Positions 1-14,116 are shown, counted from the stretch's first letter. The stretch: 60,000 nucleotides of DNA from Acanthaster planci (GCF_001949145.1 NW_019091404.1:3379502-3439501), one strand, 5' to 3'. The notes: generated by a model not told the origin, from the sequence alone. Made by a program: numbers and translations.

Positions 1-320
1 TCCCCGGCGCTGGTAAGGCGCTTCTTGAAGTTGAAATGAGCGTGAAAACGTGCCAGTGTAAAAGGAAGACGTGTTTAGACGCTGTTTGTGTAGTATCCAT
101 GTCAACACATGTCCTGCTTACTAATGTGGCTTTCTGTAATCTGGTTGCTTTTTCTGCTCAGAATAGACCTAAAATGTATATCTGAGGTAGCTAGACCAAA
201 GACATTGCAATGATAGCATTATCAAACCAGCTCATTTCAGAGCTGTCTAAAAACAGCTCTGGCTCATTTAAACGAACAGCGACCTGTACAGATCCATGAA
301 TTTCGAAAATGTAACTATCT
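1..320. other. non-coding flank, nothing recognised
   Basis: No reading frame longer than about 60 codons, splice-bounded coding block or repeat structure stands out here. Confidence 0.5.
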
Positions 321-736
321 GTTTGGACATGTCCCGGTGCTTTTGTAAGGACCAGTAGCTATCTGCGGTCCGTGCGATTAGCCCCGTCAATTTGGATGCT
401 GAATATTTAAGTTTTTGTTAGGCCAATATCAATGCTTAATAATTTTGAAATAAGTGTGCAGCGCGGAGACAATCAAACATAAGTACCTATCCTTGCTAAG
501 CCTCTGTTGATCACAGTGTGGTAATTTATTTTTCAATTATTGTCATCGATAAATCATTTTATGGCAAGTTATTTCATATCAGTGATTATTGCGTTAAATC
601 TTAGATAAACAATTTATGGTGAAGTTGTTTTCTGTAACGAAAAGGATTCTGCCGGATTCATTACCCGCTACTGGTCCCAATGTTCGGAGGACGTCTGTAA
701 GACGTCTGGAGACTACGTACGGGACGGGAACCAGTC
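321..736 (+). mobile_element. MITE-like element, copy A (degraded 5' end)
   Basis: This block aligns along its length with 36759-37262. Shared words include AGTAGCTATCTGCGGT (GGTAGCTGTCTGCGGT in the other copy), CCTCTGTTGATCACAGTGT, GATTCTGCCGGATTCATTAC and, at the 3' end, GACGTCTGGAGAC followed by GGGACGGGAACCAGTC. In the better copy the 3' end is the reverse complement of the 5' end, so this looks like a non-autonomous DNA transposon. No coding capacity is visible. The 5' terminus is diverged, so the left edge is approximate. Confidence 0.6.
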
Positions 737-3603
737 TGCTGCATATTCTGATTGTTTTTAAAAATTGAACCGATTTTTCATCGTATTTGTACTGTAATAC
801 ATGGAGTATTTTCCTTAATTAAGAAGTCTGTCATGAGTTAGTCTTTACCTTGTGTGACCCCCGGAAACGAAAATTAATTATTAAACCATTTTTAAAATAC
901 CAAATTTTAAAAATTGCCCACATTGTGTGGACGGTGTACTTTGCCTTTCGTGAAATCCTTTCAAGTGTTACCACTGTACAGGGTTGAAAGAGATAAATGT
1001 TCACTCTCATCCTCTCCGACATCAATCAGCCCAACTTGAATTCATCTTGCTCTTTGCATTTTTTTACTCCTGCTGTCGCATTTTGTTTATCTTCATGAGT
1101 CTGTCGCCCACTCGCTGCAGTGTCAGGACACGACTGAATGGGTTATTTCTTAGTAACCGTGGGAGTTTGTAAATGGGCTAATAATAGTGTTGATTCTTGA
1201 AGAAATCTGTCAAAGAAAAAAATCGAAACTGTGATTGATGACATGACTTCGTCTAGAGGGAGATGTTATTCCATCTTTCCCACTAAATTAAATGCCCGTG
1301 ATGTATTGATGTCAGAGCAGACAGACATTTTAAAGTCTGTTCTCTGCACCGACTATGTTGGACCACAATCACAACCTTATTTCCAATTCCAATCGTATCG
1401 AATGTTTTCTTCCTCAGCTACTAAAGATGCAAAATATGCAAATAAGATGTTGCGTCAATATAGGCCACAAATGCATTATGTGATCCTGTTGTTTGGATCA
1501 CTAGCCTACAGCTCTAACAACAACTCTAACCGAAAAGATCAAACTGAGTTGTGAAATGTCTTTATGTGGGTTTGTCAAAATAACAACTGGTAAGCATATG
1601 AATTACGTGCAAACAACAACTTGTCGGAGAATTCGGGTGTCCTTTCTCTCGTAGTTCTGGTCAAAACAGGTTTCTATTTTGATTGCCAAATGGTTTGTTC
1701 TTATTTCCTTGCAATGGAACAATTTTGCCTGAAGATTTTCCTGTTCTATTTTTTCTCACGGATACTTTAACAATCGATGGAGAATTTTTCCATTTGCCTT
1801 TTTGATCAACATGTGTCTTCGTGCAGGCGAGTTCATTGACGTCTCAAATATCCCGGTCGTTTTAACCTACGAGGCTTATATAACAGAATCAATGAAGTTG
1901 GACACGGCGTGTCTCAGTCAGAAAGTGTCGAAGTTCATAGTTATTGATCGGATATACATTTCATGTAACTTGAAATTGTGCAAGTCGATCGTGTGGAATG
2001 ACACGTCACTTCGTAGAAAATGATGTGTCTATAGGTTTCAGTATAATAAACCGTGCATTGTCTAATGATCGTTCACGTGGTCGTGTTTCCTGAAACACGA
2101 GTTTAAATTGCTGTTTATTTATTTTTTTATTTTCCACTCTGCCCGAAGAGTGATATACTCCGAGAATTAAGAACGAGAGATCCGACTGAAAAAAACACGA
2201 ATTATTTTGTTGGGTTCTTTAGGTGTATCAAGGACTGATTCTGTATTTGAAGTGTCTTGTTGCAAAGATCATTAGGCCTACTTAACTTGTAAAAGCTGAA
2301 ATTTGTATCTAGTTTGAAAATTCATGTTTCGGGGTGCCACACTCCGAATTCTGGTGGCTCATGAAAACGTTTTGGTGTCTATGAAGAGGATTATGTTGCA
2401 CTGCAATCCTCCTGAATTGGTTGTCAATATGTTACCCATGGAAATCAGGTCTAATTCCAAATCGTATTTTGTATTTTGCCGGGTTTGTTACCAGTGGGGT
2501 GAATTGATGTTCCTATATTATCATTTATCATCGGTATTCTTATTTCCCTTTAGTTCCGGCGCATCTGTCCAGTCATGCCCCTGAGCCACAGTGTGACGCC
2601 ATTTAATTTTTTCACTATTATTTTGCTGCTCACAGCCATGGGATTCACATCATTCAATCACGCAAATTGAGTTGGTAAGGTTGAATGCAATGCCGAAAGG
2701 CAGACAATTTATCTTGCAGACAAGTTTACCTTGAAGTCCCTGCACGGTGAGGAGATGACCACGTCGATATGTGCAATAAGATTTTATTCTCCCTCCAGCA
2801 ACTGCCAAATTTGTGCTCGTTGTTTTTTTGGCATAGTTAAGACCTGTAATGTCACTGATATTCGTATTATACTACTCTTGTGATTAGGATATACATCTCG
2901 CTAAACATTCAAACAGATTTGCTGTGAGGAAATATGGGAAACTGAGGTCAAAGGTATTAATGTTACCTTGGCGAAAGTAAAGCCATGCAAGATTAACCAT
3001 AATGCGATGCCAAAATGCCCTGCATTTCGTTTTGCGCGCCTTAGTTCACAAGAGGTTTATTTCACGAGTACATTTAGTCCGTACTAATATCAATACAGAC
3101 CCGGGATGCTACAGAGCGTAATGATTTCAACACGTGTATTGTAGGCCCTACCGTTAGCCGACCGTGAAATGCCGTTTGTGCTTCACATGACATTTCTGAC
3201 TAAAGCCTTGATGATAAACGCAATTCACATGAGCCATCTTTGAGGGCATTGTCGTTCGTTTAACCAGGACAGGGTTTGTTGTTTTTCATCACGTATACTC
3301 ATTCAAACTAACCCCCAGAATGCTCTTACAAGGCCAGAGTATATGTGAGGTCTGTCCGTGGGCTTGCCCACATCTTCATGTTTATTTGTGAACTCCCATG
3401 CAGCAGTCGTGACTTGAATAATTCTGGCTTCATTTTTTCCAGACGTAATAGAAGTGTTGACTTCTTTACGAACAGCTGCTTCTGTGGGTTTCAATGGTGA
3501 TCCCTCTTTAGCAATAGCACGCCCGTTGGACGGGCATTGGATGTTAGATTATACGAGTGTGTTTAGAATGTAAGTTGGTTCATTTGCTTCCAAAAAGGAG
3601 CGT
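737..3603. other. non-coding stretch, nothing convincing
   Basis: Open frames at 1231-1554 (107 codons) and 2324-2584 (86 codons) have no recognisable domain, no splice-site context and AT-rich codon use like the surrounding DNA. I treat the region as intergenic. Confidence 0.4.
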
Positions 3604-3663
3604 GAGTTTACGCGAGGTTGTCTGTCAGCTTTCGAGTTTACGCGAGGTTGTCTGTCAGCTTTC
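3604..3663 (+). repeat. perfect 30-bp tandem duplication
   Basis: Two identical adjacent 30-bp units, 3604-3633 and 3634-3663, each begin GAGTTTACGCGAGG and end CTGTCAGCTTTC. Perfect identity implies a recent duplication or replication slippage. The unit carries one CpG-containing ACGCGA core. No function is evident. Confidence 0.9.
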
Positions 3664-6464
3664 ATTTCTATTAATTCCGTCTCATGTCTCTCGGGTCGCA
3701 GGATTTTCAGGGAATGCCTGGTGATGCAAATATCCGTTGGGAATTTGGGTGAATGATTCAGAAGCTAAAATGGAAGAAGACCTGCCGTTCGATAGATTAA
3801 GCTCTTTATCTCACCAGGGATTATCAGAGAGAGACTGATGATGGCATTATAGGTCTTTTTTTGCCTTGCAAATTAACGTAGCAAGTCCATCTTATGTACA
3901 TGTAGGCCTACAACTTGACAATTTTGGTAACTACGATGTAGCGTGGGTTGTAAATTCTAATAACTCGATCTTGGGTTGACATTCTTTAGAATACCTGACA
4001 GTTCTGACCAAACATAGACAGTTTTTTTCATTGAATTGTGGTTTTTGTTTTCGATTCCTCCAAATCCAGGTTGTTTAGTTAAGCGAATTCCATTCAGTGT
4101 CTTTTGTAATTTCATTCAAGAAGAGGAACAGTTTCGTTTTTGAATGCGCTGTTGTTGCTTGCAGTCAACTTTAATCCAGTAATTACGGCAAAACGGTCAG
4201 CCATACCGGCTTCAAAATGTCATTGGGAGAAGATCGAAGGTGGACAAAAATCGATAAAACTTGGCGCGTTCCTCACCAGATCCAATTGATGAAAACCACT
4301 GTACTGCCAAGTAATCGACTGTTTCATGTTCATTTGATTTTTAAACTTATATGATCATAAACATTCTGCAGTGTGAGAGCTATAGAACACTTTTAAAGGT
4401 AATTTTCCACTTCTATATTTTAAACATTTCTGAAGAAAGTGAAGCGTTTTTGAAATTACATGTAATAGTCCTGAATTCTTCCAGAGGATCGCTTTGACGT
4501 GAAATTTTTGCAAACAGTCGCCTTGTTCCTGTAGAATTCACTGCCCTCAGGTCAGGTTTTAGCCAATTAAAACCGATTCAGAACAAACTGTTCCAAGCCT
4601 CAATAGCTCAAGATATCAAGATAACAAGGAAAGTGGAGACAGATTTAGAGAACGAAATTTCAAGGCTAGATATAATTAATTTCAACAAAATCATATTAAC
4701 GTAATTTTACTTGTAACTAATGCAAATACCATTCAATCCTTTTTTTCTGAAAATTCGAATATTTACAGGATGATATCGATTGGTTAGGAACAGGATAGCA
4801 AGTGTTTCACTAAGGATCCAATGTGTGACGTCACATGTCGCTGAAAGCCCATTCAAGTTTCTAACGCGAACATAGAACAAAATATATCCTCAAGGAGAGT
4901 CATCGTTTTATTTTTTGCATAAGAACTTCTGAGTATCACGGCAAATTAATTAATAATTCTTGATTAAACTTCACACTTTGTCAGTGTTCAGTGTCAATGC
5001 ACGTTGTTGGGCTTCCAAGTTTTTTGTAGAATCCATTTGTATGGAACACTTTATTCAAATCTCATTATTATTCATTCCACACCAGGTACTGCTCTATTTT
5101 ACAAGCAAAAAGTGAAAATGGTCCACGTAAGCACATTTTGGAATTGGTGGATTAGAATTTAAATGATGGTCGTGTTGGTCATTTGGCATTCCACTTTGCC
5201 ACTGATTTTAACATCACTTTTTACTCATGCAACAGAACATGGAAATCCATTAAAATAAGATCCAGCGTTCAAAATCTCAGCGTCTGTTTGCTGTGGACTA
5301 TGTCTATGGTTAGTAGCTTCTGTGTCGTCAATCGGCCCCTTGTTCATTCAAGTTGAAGGCTTGCTTGATTGCAGGCCTGTCAGGTAATTTATTGCACTCA
5401 AGAAGCCGACCATAACGAGTGAAATATGCCATCAATGACGTGTTGGCTTCCAAGAAACCTCCATGTAATATTTTACCCTTTAAAGAAGTGCCTAGACGAA
5501 TATAGGTGTGATTACGTATTTACTGTTTTCTAGTGCAGATATCGAAAATTAAGATGTGAATTTGTATTTAAACATCTTCAGGTTGTACCTTACGAGTTGT
5601 TTTTATAAGAAAGGCCAAAAAGCCACTCTTACGTGTGTGGTTTATGTTCACTTCCAGTGTAGACTGTGCCTAGTCATTTATTATTTTTTTAGCCCTAACA
5701 GTCCAAAATCCTCCAATTTCAATACGATTTTACATACTCTTTGGGGGTTAGGGTTAATTAAAGGAATATTTGAATCCTTTATTGTAACTGACGCGTTCAG
5801 TCTACCATGTTTGTGGTTAACCCAACACCAAACATTTAATAACTAGCTGCTTCTGTGTGTTCCAATAAAATATTTTGCGAGTCATTCATAAAAAGCACCT
5901 GTGTACTGAAGAACCGGATAAATACTAAACGTTTTAGTTTAATTTCAAAACGGATGACTCCTGGAGCCTAACAGATCTCTGCTATAGGAAGATTTAATAT
6001 TTTGGAATGGTTTGTGATCATATGTATCGGGGTCACGAAAGCCAATCCTGTCATTAAGAACCGGTTCCGTGGATTTAAATTTAGAAGTTGACCCTAAGAT
6101 TAAAACTAAAATATACATTGTTGATTTTGTTTGGTCAAATTTGTAAAATAAGCGATAGCTTGTTCTGAAATAGTAACCGAAAGTGTGAGAGCTGTCTTGA
6201 TTCAAGAGATTCAGTGAGGTCCAATAAGCTTTACAAATTGTCTCCGGTTTCTTGGTTTGGAATGAAAACGAGATAGGTAGAATAGGTCAGTTGTCTACTT
6301 GAAGACGTCGGCAACTTCTTAGAGGGATGCAGGAAGGGGTTAGTTTACATGTTGAATTGTCCTTGGTTGGACTGAAGCATCTTGCTTTCTGCTAAGGTTA
6401 ACGTCGGAGGCAATAAAGCAAAAATTCACTTGTGGGCAAAATTATTGACCAAATTCTGTTCCGC
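3664..6464. other. non-coding stretch with one CRE palindrome
   Basis: No gene is recognised. A perfect CRE-type palindrome TGACGTCA lies at 4826-4833, inside the longer palindrome TGTGACGTCACA. Open frames at 5556-5846 and 5945-6205 look fortuitous. Confidence 0.4.
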
Positions 6465-6497
6465 TCAGTTCATGTAGTTCCCAACTACATGAACTGA
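6465..6497. repeat. perfect 15-bp hairpin, 3-nt loop
   Basis: TCAGTTCATGTAGTT (6465-6479) is followed by CCC and then its exact reverse complement AACTACATGAACTGA (6483-6497). Fifteen uninterrupted pairs around a 3-base loop are unlikely by chance. The stem is too short for a standard pre-miRNA. It could be the tip of a foldback element or the scar of a hairpin-mediated repair event. Confidence 0.9.
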
Positions 6498-7073
6498 AGC
6501 CCCAAAGCTTGAATGTACGCGTATTTTGTCAAGTTAAGTTTTTGTAAATTTAACTTTAAAAAACCCAAAAAAGTCTTCCAAATTCAATTATAAAGTAACA
6601 GTGCATGTATGACGTGATATTTCAAACAACGAGCTTCGTCAGTGATATGAATATTATCCAACTAGAGGTTTGAATTTCTACTTTAGACTTCCCCTCCCTC
6701 GATTTCGAAAGGGAATCATATGAACAGGCCGATACTTGAAGTTAAACAGCATGATAATTATTTTTTATCAAACTTCGCTTGCGTGAAATATAAACAAGAG
6801 TGCTGTATTGTTATCTGGTAAAAGTAAACTGGCTAACCTGACACATTAAATTTAACTTTGGAACAATCAACTACTACATGGTCCCTTTTTAACACTTGCT
6901 TGATAGATCTACGCCCTCCCATCCTATTTTAGAGTTAATGACATCATGCTAGGTGAAAACACAACCAAGCATGTGAAAACACAATCCGATCCATCAGAAA
7001 TTCATAGCATGTACATTGTACTCATTGTTATCAAAGGCATACAGGTCTTCTCCGAAGCGAAAGCCTCGATAAA
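6498..7073. other. non-coding flank of assembly gap
   Basis: AT-rich sequence leading to the gap. No coding block or repeat is recognised. Confidence 0.4.
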
Positions 7074-7666
7074 NNNNNNNNNNNNNNNNNNNNNNNNNNN
7101 NNNNNNNNNNNNNNNNNNNNNNNNNNNNNNNNNNNNNNNNNNNNNNNNNNNNNNNNNNNNNNNNNNNNNNNNNNNNNNNNNNNNNNNNNNNNNNNNNNNN
7201 NNNNNNNNNNNNNNNNNNNNNNNNNNNNNNNNNNNNNNNNNNNNNNNNNNNNNNNNNNNNNNNNNNNNNNNNNNNNNNNNNNNNNNNNNNNNNNNNNNNN
7301 NNNNNNNNNNNNNNNNNNNNNNNNNNNNNNNNNNNNNNNNNNNNNNNNNNNNNNNNNNNNNNNNNNNNNNNNNNNNNNNNNNNNNNNNNNNNNNNNNNNN
7401 NNNNNNNNNNNNNNNNNNNNNNNNNNNNNNNNNNNNNNNNNNNNNNNNNNNNNNNNNNNNNNNNNNNNNNNNNNNNNNNNNNNNNNNNNNNNNNNNNNNN
7501 NNNNNNNNNNNNNNNNNNNNNNNNNNNNNNNNNNNNNNNNNNNNNNNNNNNNNNNNNNNNNNNNNNNNNNNNNNNNNNNNNNNNNNNNNNNNNNNNNNNN
7601 NNNNNNNNNNNNNNNNNNNNNNNNNNNNNNNNNNNNNNNNNNNNNNNNNNNNNNNNNNNNNNNNNN
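7074..7666. other. assembly gap (593 N)
   Basis: An uninterrupted run of N. Open frames drawn across it are artefacts. An exon or repeat could be hidden here. Confidence 1.
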
Positions 7667-10600
7667 TTCACCGAGCGAGACGAGATGTAATTTGCTAAAC
7701 AAATTCAACCGAGTTGCTTTGTTATTTGAGCGCACTCCTGTTAAAGGTTTACGATTGACGTTTTAATGAAGCTTCAAATCTCAGGGATTCAAATTCAACA
7801 CTAAACTCGGTTGTGAAGTTGAAACGATTTGTGTCGACACAATGATAAACAGCAAATAATATGATTTGGAGGATGCGTTGAAATAGATTTAGTTTAGGGA
7901 AAGACTTTAATTTATGAGAGAACGGGTGAAAATACTGAATTACCGCGGCCAAAACGTCTGTCTTATGGTATCTCCTGCGCTTGCACATTGAGCGGAATTA
8001 ACGGAAGAAACGCCTGCACGGAAACGGACGGCGGGAAAGCAAATGACGAAAGGTCGATGGGAACACATCCCGTTACTATGGCAATCAACATCTACTTTGA
8101 AGGATTTTATCTGAAAGGGGGTATATGGGTTTTGCACTGATTCATTGGCTATATATCACAAGAAATAGGAGCGTTGTGATTAGTAAAGAAAACACCATTG
8201 ATGTGATAAATTATGACAGTTTTAGCCATTAGAGGTTGCAGAGATTAGTCATTTAATAAGACCATGCAAAGCACTGGTCGTTACTCCAGTGATGTATATC
8301 ATTTCAGTTTAACTCTCACCTCTGTTGGATTTTCACATATAAGTGGACGACTGTGCATGTTGCCCATTTAATTCCAGCAACATGGTGCACTCGGTTAGCT
8401 TGCTCAGGCAAGCTGTGCCAAACGAGCGAGGCGGTGGGGACGAGGTTAAACCTTCGCAAGTCGTGGAAGCTATACACACCCAAAATAACTCGGCAGTTGG
8501 GGTGGACGCAATTCTTTTTATATATGCTTCCATTTTATTGATTGAGAACTACGAATTCCAAAAGGAGACCGGCACACTGCACTTTAATATAGCGTTGTAA
8601 TCATACAGTTGAATTATGGAGAAGATCTTACACCCATCCTTCCATTTTATTTCTCATGGTCGTTTATGAGCATTTGTCGTTTCTCTTTTTTTGTTCCTAC
8701 ATTAAAAGCCGTTCAAGTGTTTCGAAAGTTCTATAATTGGCTCGATAACAGTCGGGACAAGTCCTGCCTACCTCAATGACAAGGCTGACCTTTTCCGAAC
8801 GTTGTATTTTTGTGAAAATTCAGACTCGTTATGAATAATTTAGAGCAGGGTTTCTGGTCATTGCTAGAGTGTCAGTGCTGGGTTATATTACACCGTAAAT
8901 TCAACACCATTTTTTAAATTCGTCCATGTTAACTAATTGACAACAACTTCTCTATTCAAAAATAATTATTTCCTTTTTTCGTCTATTACATCAGTACTTT
9001 CACTACTTTCCGATATGTTATTCATTTTCATCATCTTTAAACCAACTCCCAGTTTTATTGATGTTTTGACCCAGCTACATTTTTTGTTTTCGTGATAATC
9101 ATCTTGACAAGATGTTTTTACTCATTCATAAGTACACACTGTTGATCGCTGCGATGTTCGTGTGAAACCCGCTTGTTCGTACGCGAGCGTCACATCGTGT
9201 TCGGTTTGTCCTACATTAATTACATGTACATCGATGCTTAAATGTCAAGGGCAAGGGGCGCGGCGTGATTGGCCAATGGCCGTGATCCTGTGCTATGATT
9301 GTGACAAATCGAGTATTATATTCTCCTTGAGCATGAGGTAGGTTTGGTCATTTGCATATGGTGGAAGAAACTGTAGGGCATTTATTAATATCGCATTTCG
9401 GTATCGATTCTCGGAATCGACTGCGCAGGAAATTGTGTTACCTCCTGGGACCAACTGCAATAGCCGTTGACAACCTGTAAGGTTCACATATGATTACACT
9501 GAACTTGAACAGTCGTCGCAGGTTTGTTATAAACAACCATTGAGCCAGCTTTTAGATCAGTGTTGATGACATGCTTTTGCTTGTGGTGATAATTGAAATG
9601 TTTCATAGTACGATAATGGGAAACAGACTAAATCCCTGGCATGGTAATACAACATCCACTTTGTTCATTTTTATTTATTAAAAGTAAAGGTTCGTTTTAT
9701 CATTTTATCATAAATTTTCTAAAAACCAATATTTTTGTGTTATTAACGCTTTGCTTGAAATAGCGGCACATTTATACTTAATATTCTGCAGACGTTTCGG
9801 TTAATTTTTCAGAACTGTGAGCAAGTGGTTCCTACTTGACCCTTTATCTTTAATCAACTCACAGTGTGCTTTGTGAAAGTCATCGATTAAACATTAATAA
9901 ACCTTAAGTACACACGATGTCTCCGTAAACAAGGCAGTGGTTTGTGTGCAAGACGCTGCATCTTTAAGTAGGCACTTATAAGACACACCTGTTTGTACAT
10001 TGCCGGCTTCGTTCGTGTGTAATCACTCTCACTGATGTCTTTTTTTTTTACAGTGACTGGTCTTGCCCCTGCCCCCCTTAATGGCCCCTGACATTTCAGC
10101 CAGACTATCAGAGCGATCACAAACCACATACACATCGACGCGTCGGTAAAGTCCACCGTTCCGTGGATGACGTCATTGCGTGAGTGGTGTCTCATAGATG
10201 CAGACTGCCGGCTTGACTTGAGAGCTGAATACGAAGATGAGGAAGCAAGGTGCATCATTTGAGCAGAGTGTACTGAAGCTGAAGATGTTACCTTAATGAA
10301 GGACTCGAACATCTCATAGGCGTATCAAAGAGACACTAGGCTAGAGGTAAGAAAATGTACCGGTACGTAAATCCGTCATGAGTTGACATGCTTTGGGCAA
10401 GCATTTTGAATATTCTGTAATTTTGTGAGACCTTGAGATATTTTTTCGATATTTCATCAATTATTTGGCCATGAGGAAGTCATGAGGAGTCGGAGTTAGT
10501 TGTTCACTTGGTACTACTATGGAAAGTCTTGGCCGAAAACCATTGACGTTGGTGTTTTGGAAATGCAGTTTCAGACAAGTTTACTTGAAATGTTAAGAGT

Positions 10601-13600
10601 ATAAACATTATTACTCCCTTCCATATATCTTTTCAGATGTCGTAATTTTTTATATTTGTGGTTTTTCTTCACCGATACAGAACAACTAAGCATTAAAGGT
10701 AACTTAACTTTATTGAGACCAAAAATGTTTGATCCAATAACAGATGAAATCAAATGTTCACTGAAGTGCGAACGAACATCCTTACTTATGCGATATACAC
10801 CCGTATATGAATTATGTTATCGGCTTCAGCCATCCGTTCACATGCGCCAACATCAGCTTTCATTCTTATTTTATTCACGTGACTGGTATCCCAATGAAAT
10901 TTATATTCATGGGTCGGCGATATTGAAATTGATACTGAGGTTCACTCTTCATTTCTGGGACTTGAAAGTAGTAATAAAAGAATAGCTGATATTTCCCGTC
11001 AAATCAGTACCAGTCTGCTCGGATGAATAATTTCAAATTTGTGATAAAAGATACTTTTAGTATTTACGCTAGATATACCTGTAGAAAAAAATTAAAGGGA
11101 GGCTCGGAAATCACATGAATTCTAAAATAGTCAAATACCATGCCATTTAACTGTGAATAATTTGTACAACAAATTCGATGAACAAGATAAAAAAAATGGC
11201 TTGCTCCTTTCCCTAAGGTCCATTGGAATGGGTACATGGTTTGCTGCCACAGGTTCACAAACTTCTCCTCTTCTTGAAATCACTTATTACACACGCGCTG
11301 ACGATTTTACGAATGCAATTTGGATCAAACTTCAACATTTAATGCCTGACAACAGTGCACTTGACCCACGACTTTCCAACTTAGTGCATCCCGGTGCTGA
11401 AGAGATTTGCGAGCACTGAAGCGCATAGATCTCACCTCTTTCGTCTTTTAACAAGAATTAAGTCTGTTCAAACGTAAAGGCTGTTTCTAAATTTGTTCAC
11501 GCACCCGCGTTAATGCCACACATTGTAAATGGAGTAATAGCAGATGAAGTCTCGAATCACGAATAAATGTTGCTCGTTGCATACATGTTGTCATTTCAGA
11601 CGAAGGCAAATGCCACTCCAAACAGACTGAGCAAAGGCGTCAGTGCATAAACACTGTCTGTCATGAATGACTAATCAGCCTATGCTTCCCCAAGAAATGA
11701 GTTCGCTCTGTTTTTTCGGCACTCGCCGCACTGGACGATGTTTGTTGACTTATTTCCGTTGCACCAGTGTGGTGAAAAGACCCACACAGAGCAGCCATTT
11801 TCGCACGCGCATTGTACCCAATACATGTAATAAGGAACACATCGCCCACAAGCTCTAACAACCTTGACGACTACAATGAGCAAGCAAGGATGCGGCATAA
11901 CAACGCCCTCCGCTTAAATGTACTTTATGACCGAGGCATTTAACAGTGTTGGAGACAAAAGCAGCAATGTCGCAAGGGAAATGATGCTTTCATACTGAAG
12001 CCAAAGGTGAGAAATATTTGAGATTCTGCGTTTATTTTCCCGCGATTGTGGGACAAACATATGACGGGACCGCCATTGAGATTTGACAGAATTGAAAATG
12101 ATGCATAATGGAACACCTGCCGGGTCTATATTTAGCCCACTGTCTGGTTGTGGTAATCATCCTAGCTTCATTCAAGGAGGTCAGATGAATTAATGATTGA
12201 TTGAAGTAGGTTACTGAAGTGGTTGTTCTGTCGCCGAGTCATTTTATCAAGGTGTTGGAAGTATATTCTCAGTAGTTTTGAAGTTTAGTAATTCCTTGAA
12301 GGATTACTCTTTTTGAAAAAGCTTCTGACAAATAAAAGGATTTTTGGTCAATTTATTCCTTTCATTGATTGGTTGGTCCTGAAACTGGCTGCTGAAAAGA
12401 CAGGTTATTTCTGATCCAGCACATCTCGATAAAGTGCACCGTCTTATATGGTCTGTACACAGAATTCATCAAACAAGTAATTATCTCCAGCAACTTTTTT
12501 TCAGATGTTCAAGTCTTTTCCCAATCTTGAAATGTTCACCAGTTACTCATGTCACTCCTGGTTTGTTGGAGGTAATTGGCTGAGTCAGTCTATTCAATGA
12601 GAATTCACCATAAAATGTTATTCTTCTGGGTTGTATTACAGGAAATAGGAATTTTTAGAAAGAACTTTAAAAAATAATCACTAAATTTTGAAGCTGTAAA
12701 AAGTATTTTAATTTATTCTAACCCATAAACCTTATATGATTTGGGTAGGGTTTAGCGGACTTGTACCCATCTAAAAGTAGACAAAGTGTGCGCCGTATAG
12801 CGTTGTTCTTTCGATAGGTCACGATAGGTCATTCTACAGTACGTTTACGCCAGGTCAGTCAAGTGGAACGCATAACTAATTACATAATTAAGAATATAAT
12901 CATATAATTAAATATTTACTCAAGTAAAACCATGTATGTGTTAGATTACACAGAAGTCCCTCTTTTGAAACATGATACGTTTGAAAAAAGGGATGGTTAA
13001 GGTTTTTTTTTTTCTTTCAGGGAGTGTGGAATCTGTTAATCTTTCTGATAGGCATATTATGCTCCACTGTGAGTTGGATTTTTCATACGCTGGTCATTGC
13101 TTTGTTGGTACATTTTCCTCAAATTCAAAAATTTGGATTTTGCTCCCGTTTTCATCCATTATCTCTATATATGTCTGTCTAGTGGGAGTACGTCTGCATT
13201 ATGATATCAGATTTCTCTAATAATAGCGAAAGGGTATTCAACAGTAGTCGGCAAGCGTGTTCTCTTGACAACAAAGTTGTTATCTTTTTACCTTATGTTT
13301 TCAGATCGAGACACGTCCAGTCATTTTCTATTCGCCTTTCCTGAGCGCTAGCACAGCAAGGAAGAAGTACCCCTGGGACATTTCAAGTGGATAACAACGT
13401 GTCTGCTAAGAAACTGTATTTATCTGGGTCCAGGGAAAGGACAAGCTGCATAATACAGTGAGTTTTTTTCTGTTCTTTCATTTAAATTCCGTTTTTAAAC
13501 AAGATCTCACCACAGCACTGTTTGGATTCGGGTGTGCAGGAGAAAAGTTATCAATTTGTTGGACAAAATTGATTGAAGTTATTACCTGTGAAAAAATGTT

Positions 13601-14116
13601 CACTGAAGTTGTTATTATTTTTGTGATTGTGAAAGCTAATTTATTCTTGAAATCTAAGAATGAAAACGTTAACAGTTGATCATTATTAACGATTGTGTTA
13701 TCACGTGAGGTAAATACATCTGACTGCCAATCAAATGATGCAATACCCGGTAATAAAAGGGACAATACCGTTGCCAAGTCATGGACCGTACAGTTAATTT
13801 CATCGACCAAACATTCTTCAAATTTGTCCTACAGATTTTTGACCAATCTTGTAAGTTTGTGGAAGAAAAACTGACCATAAACTCCGCCAGGCGGTCTTCA
13901 GGAACGTTAAATTGAGGATTGACCAATTCTTCATTTTTTCCAGTACGACTTAACTACTTACAGCCTCGCCGCCCACGCCGAACTGATTCTAACAAGCAAC
14001 GTTTCTTTTCTTGTGTAATCATTCGAACTAAATTACACCCTTATGCCACCCAACTGTTGCATTTTTGTACATGAACATGGATTAAGGCAATTAAAACGCT
14101 TGAGGGGTTCGGAGGT
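7667..14116. other. intergenic stretch upstream of the VWA5B-like gene
   Basis: No gene can be supported. The longest open frame is on the minus strand at 9887-10312 (141 codons). It has a possible single hydrophobic segment (MWFVIALIVWL) but no recognised domain and a tail running into a lysine run templated by poly-T. A CRE palindrome TGACGTCA lies at 10168-10175. A 5' untranslated exon of the downstream gene could lie here unseen. Confidence 0.4.

Noticed and set aside
6946-7735. Long open frames across the N run on both strands
   Set aside because: They exist only because N codons are not stops.
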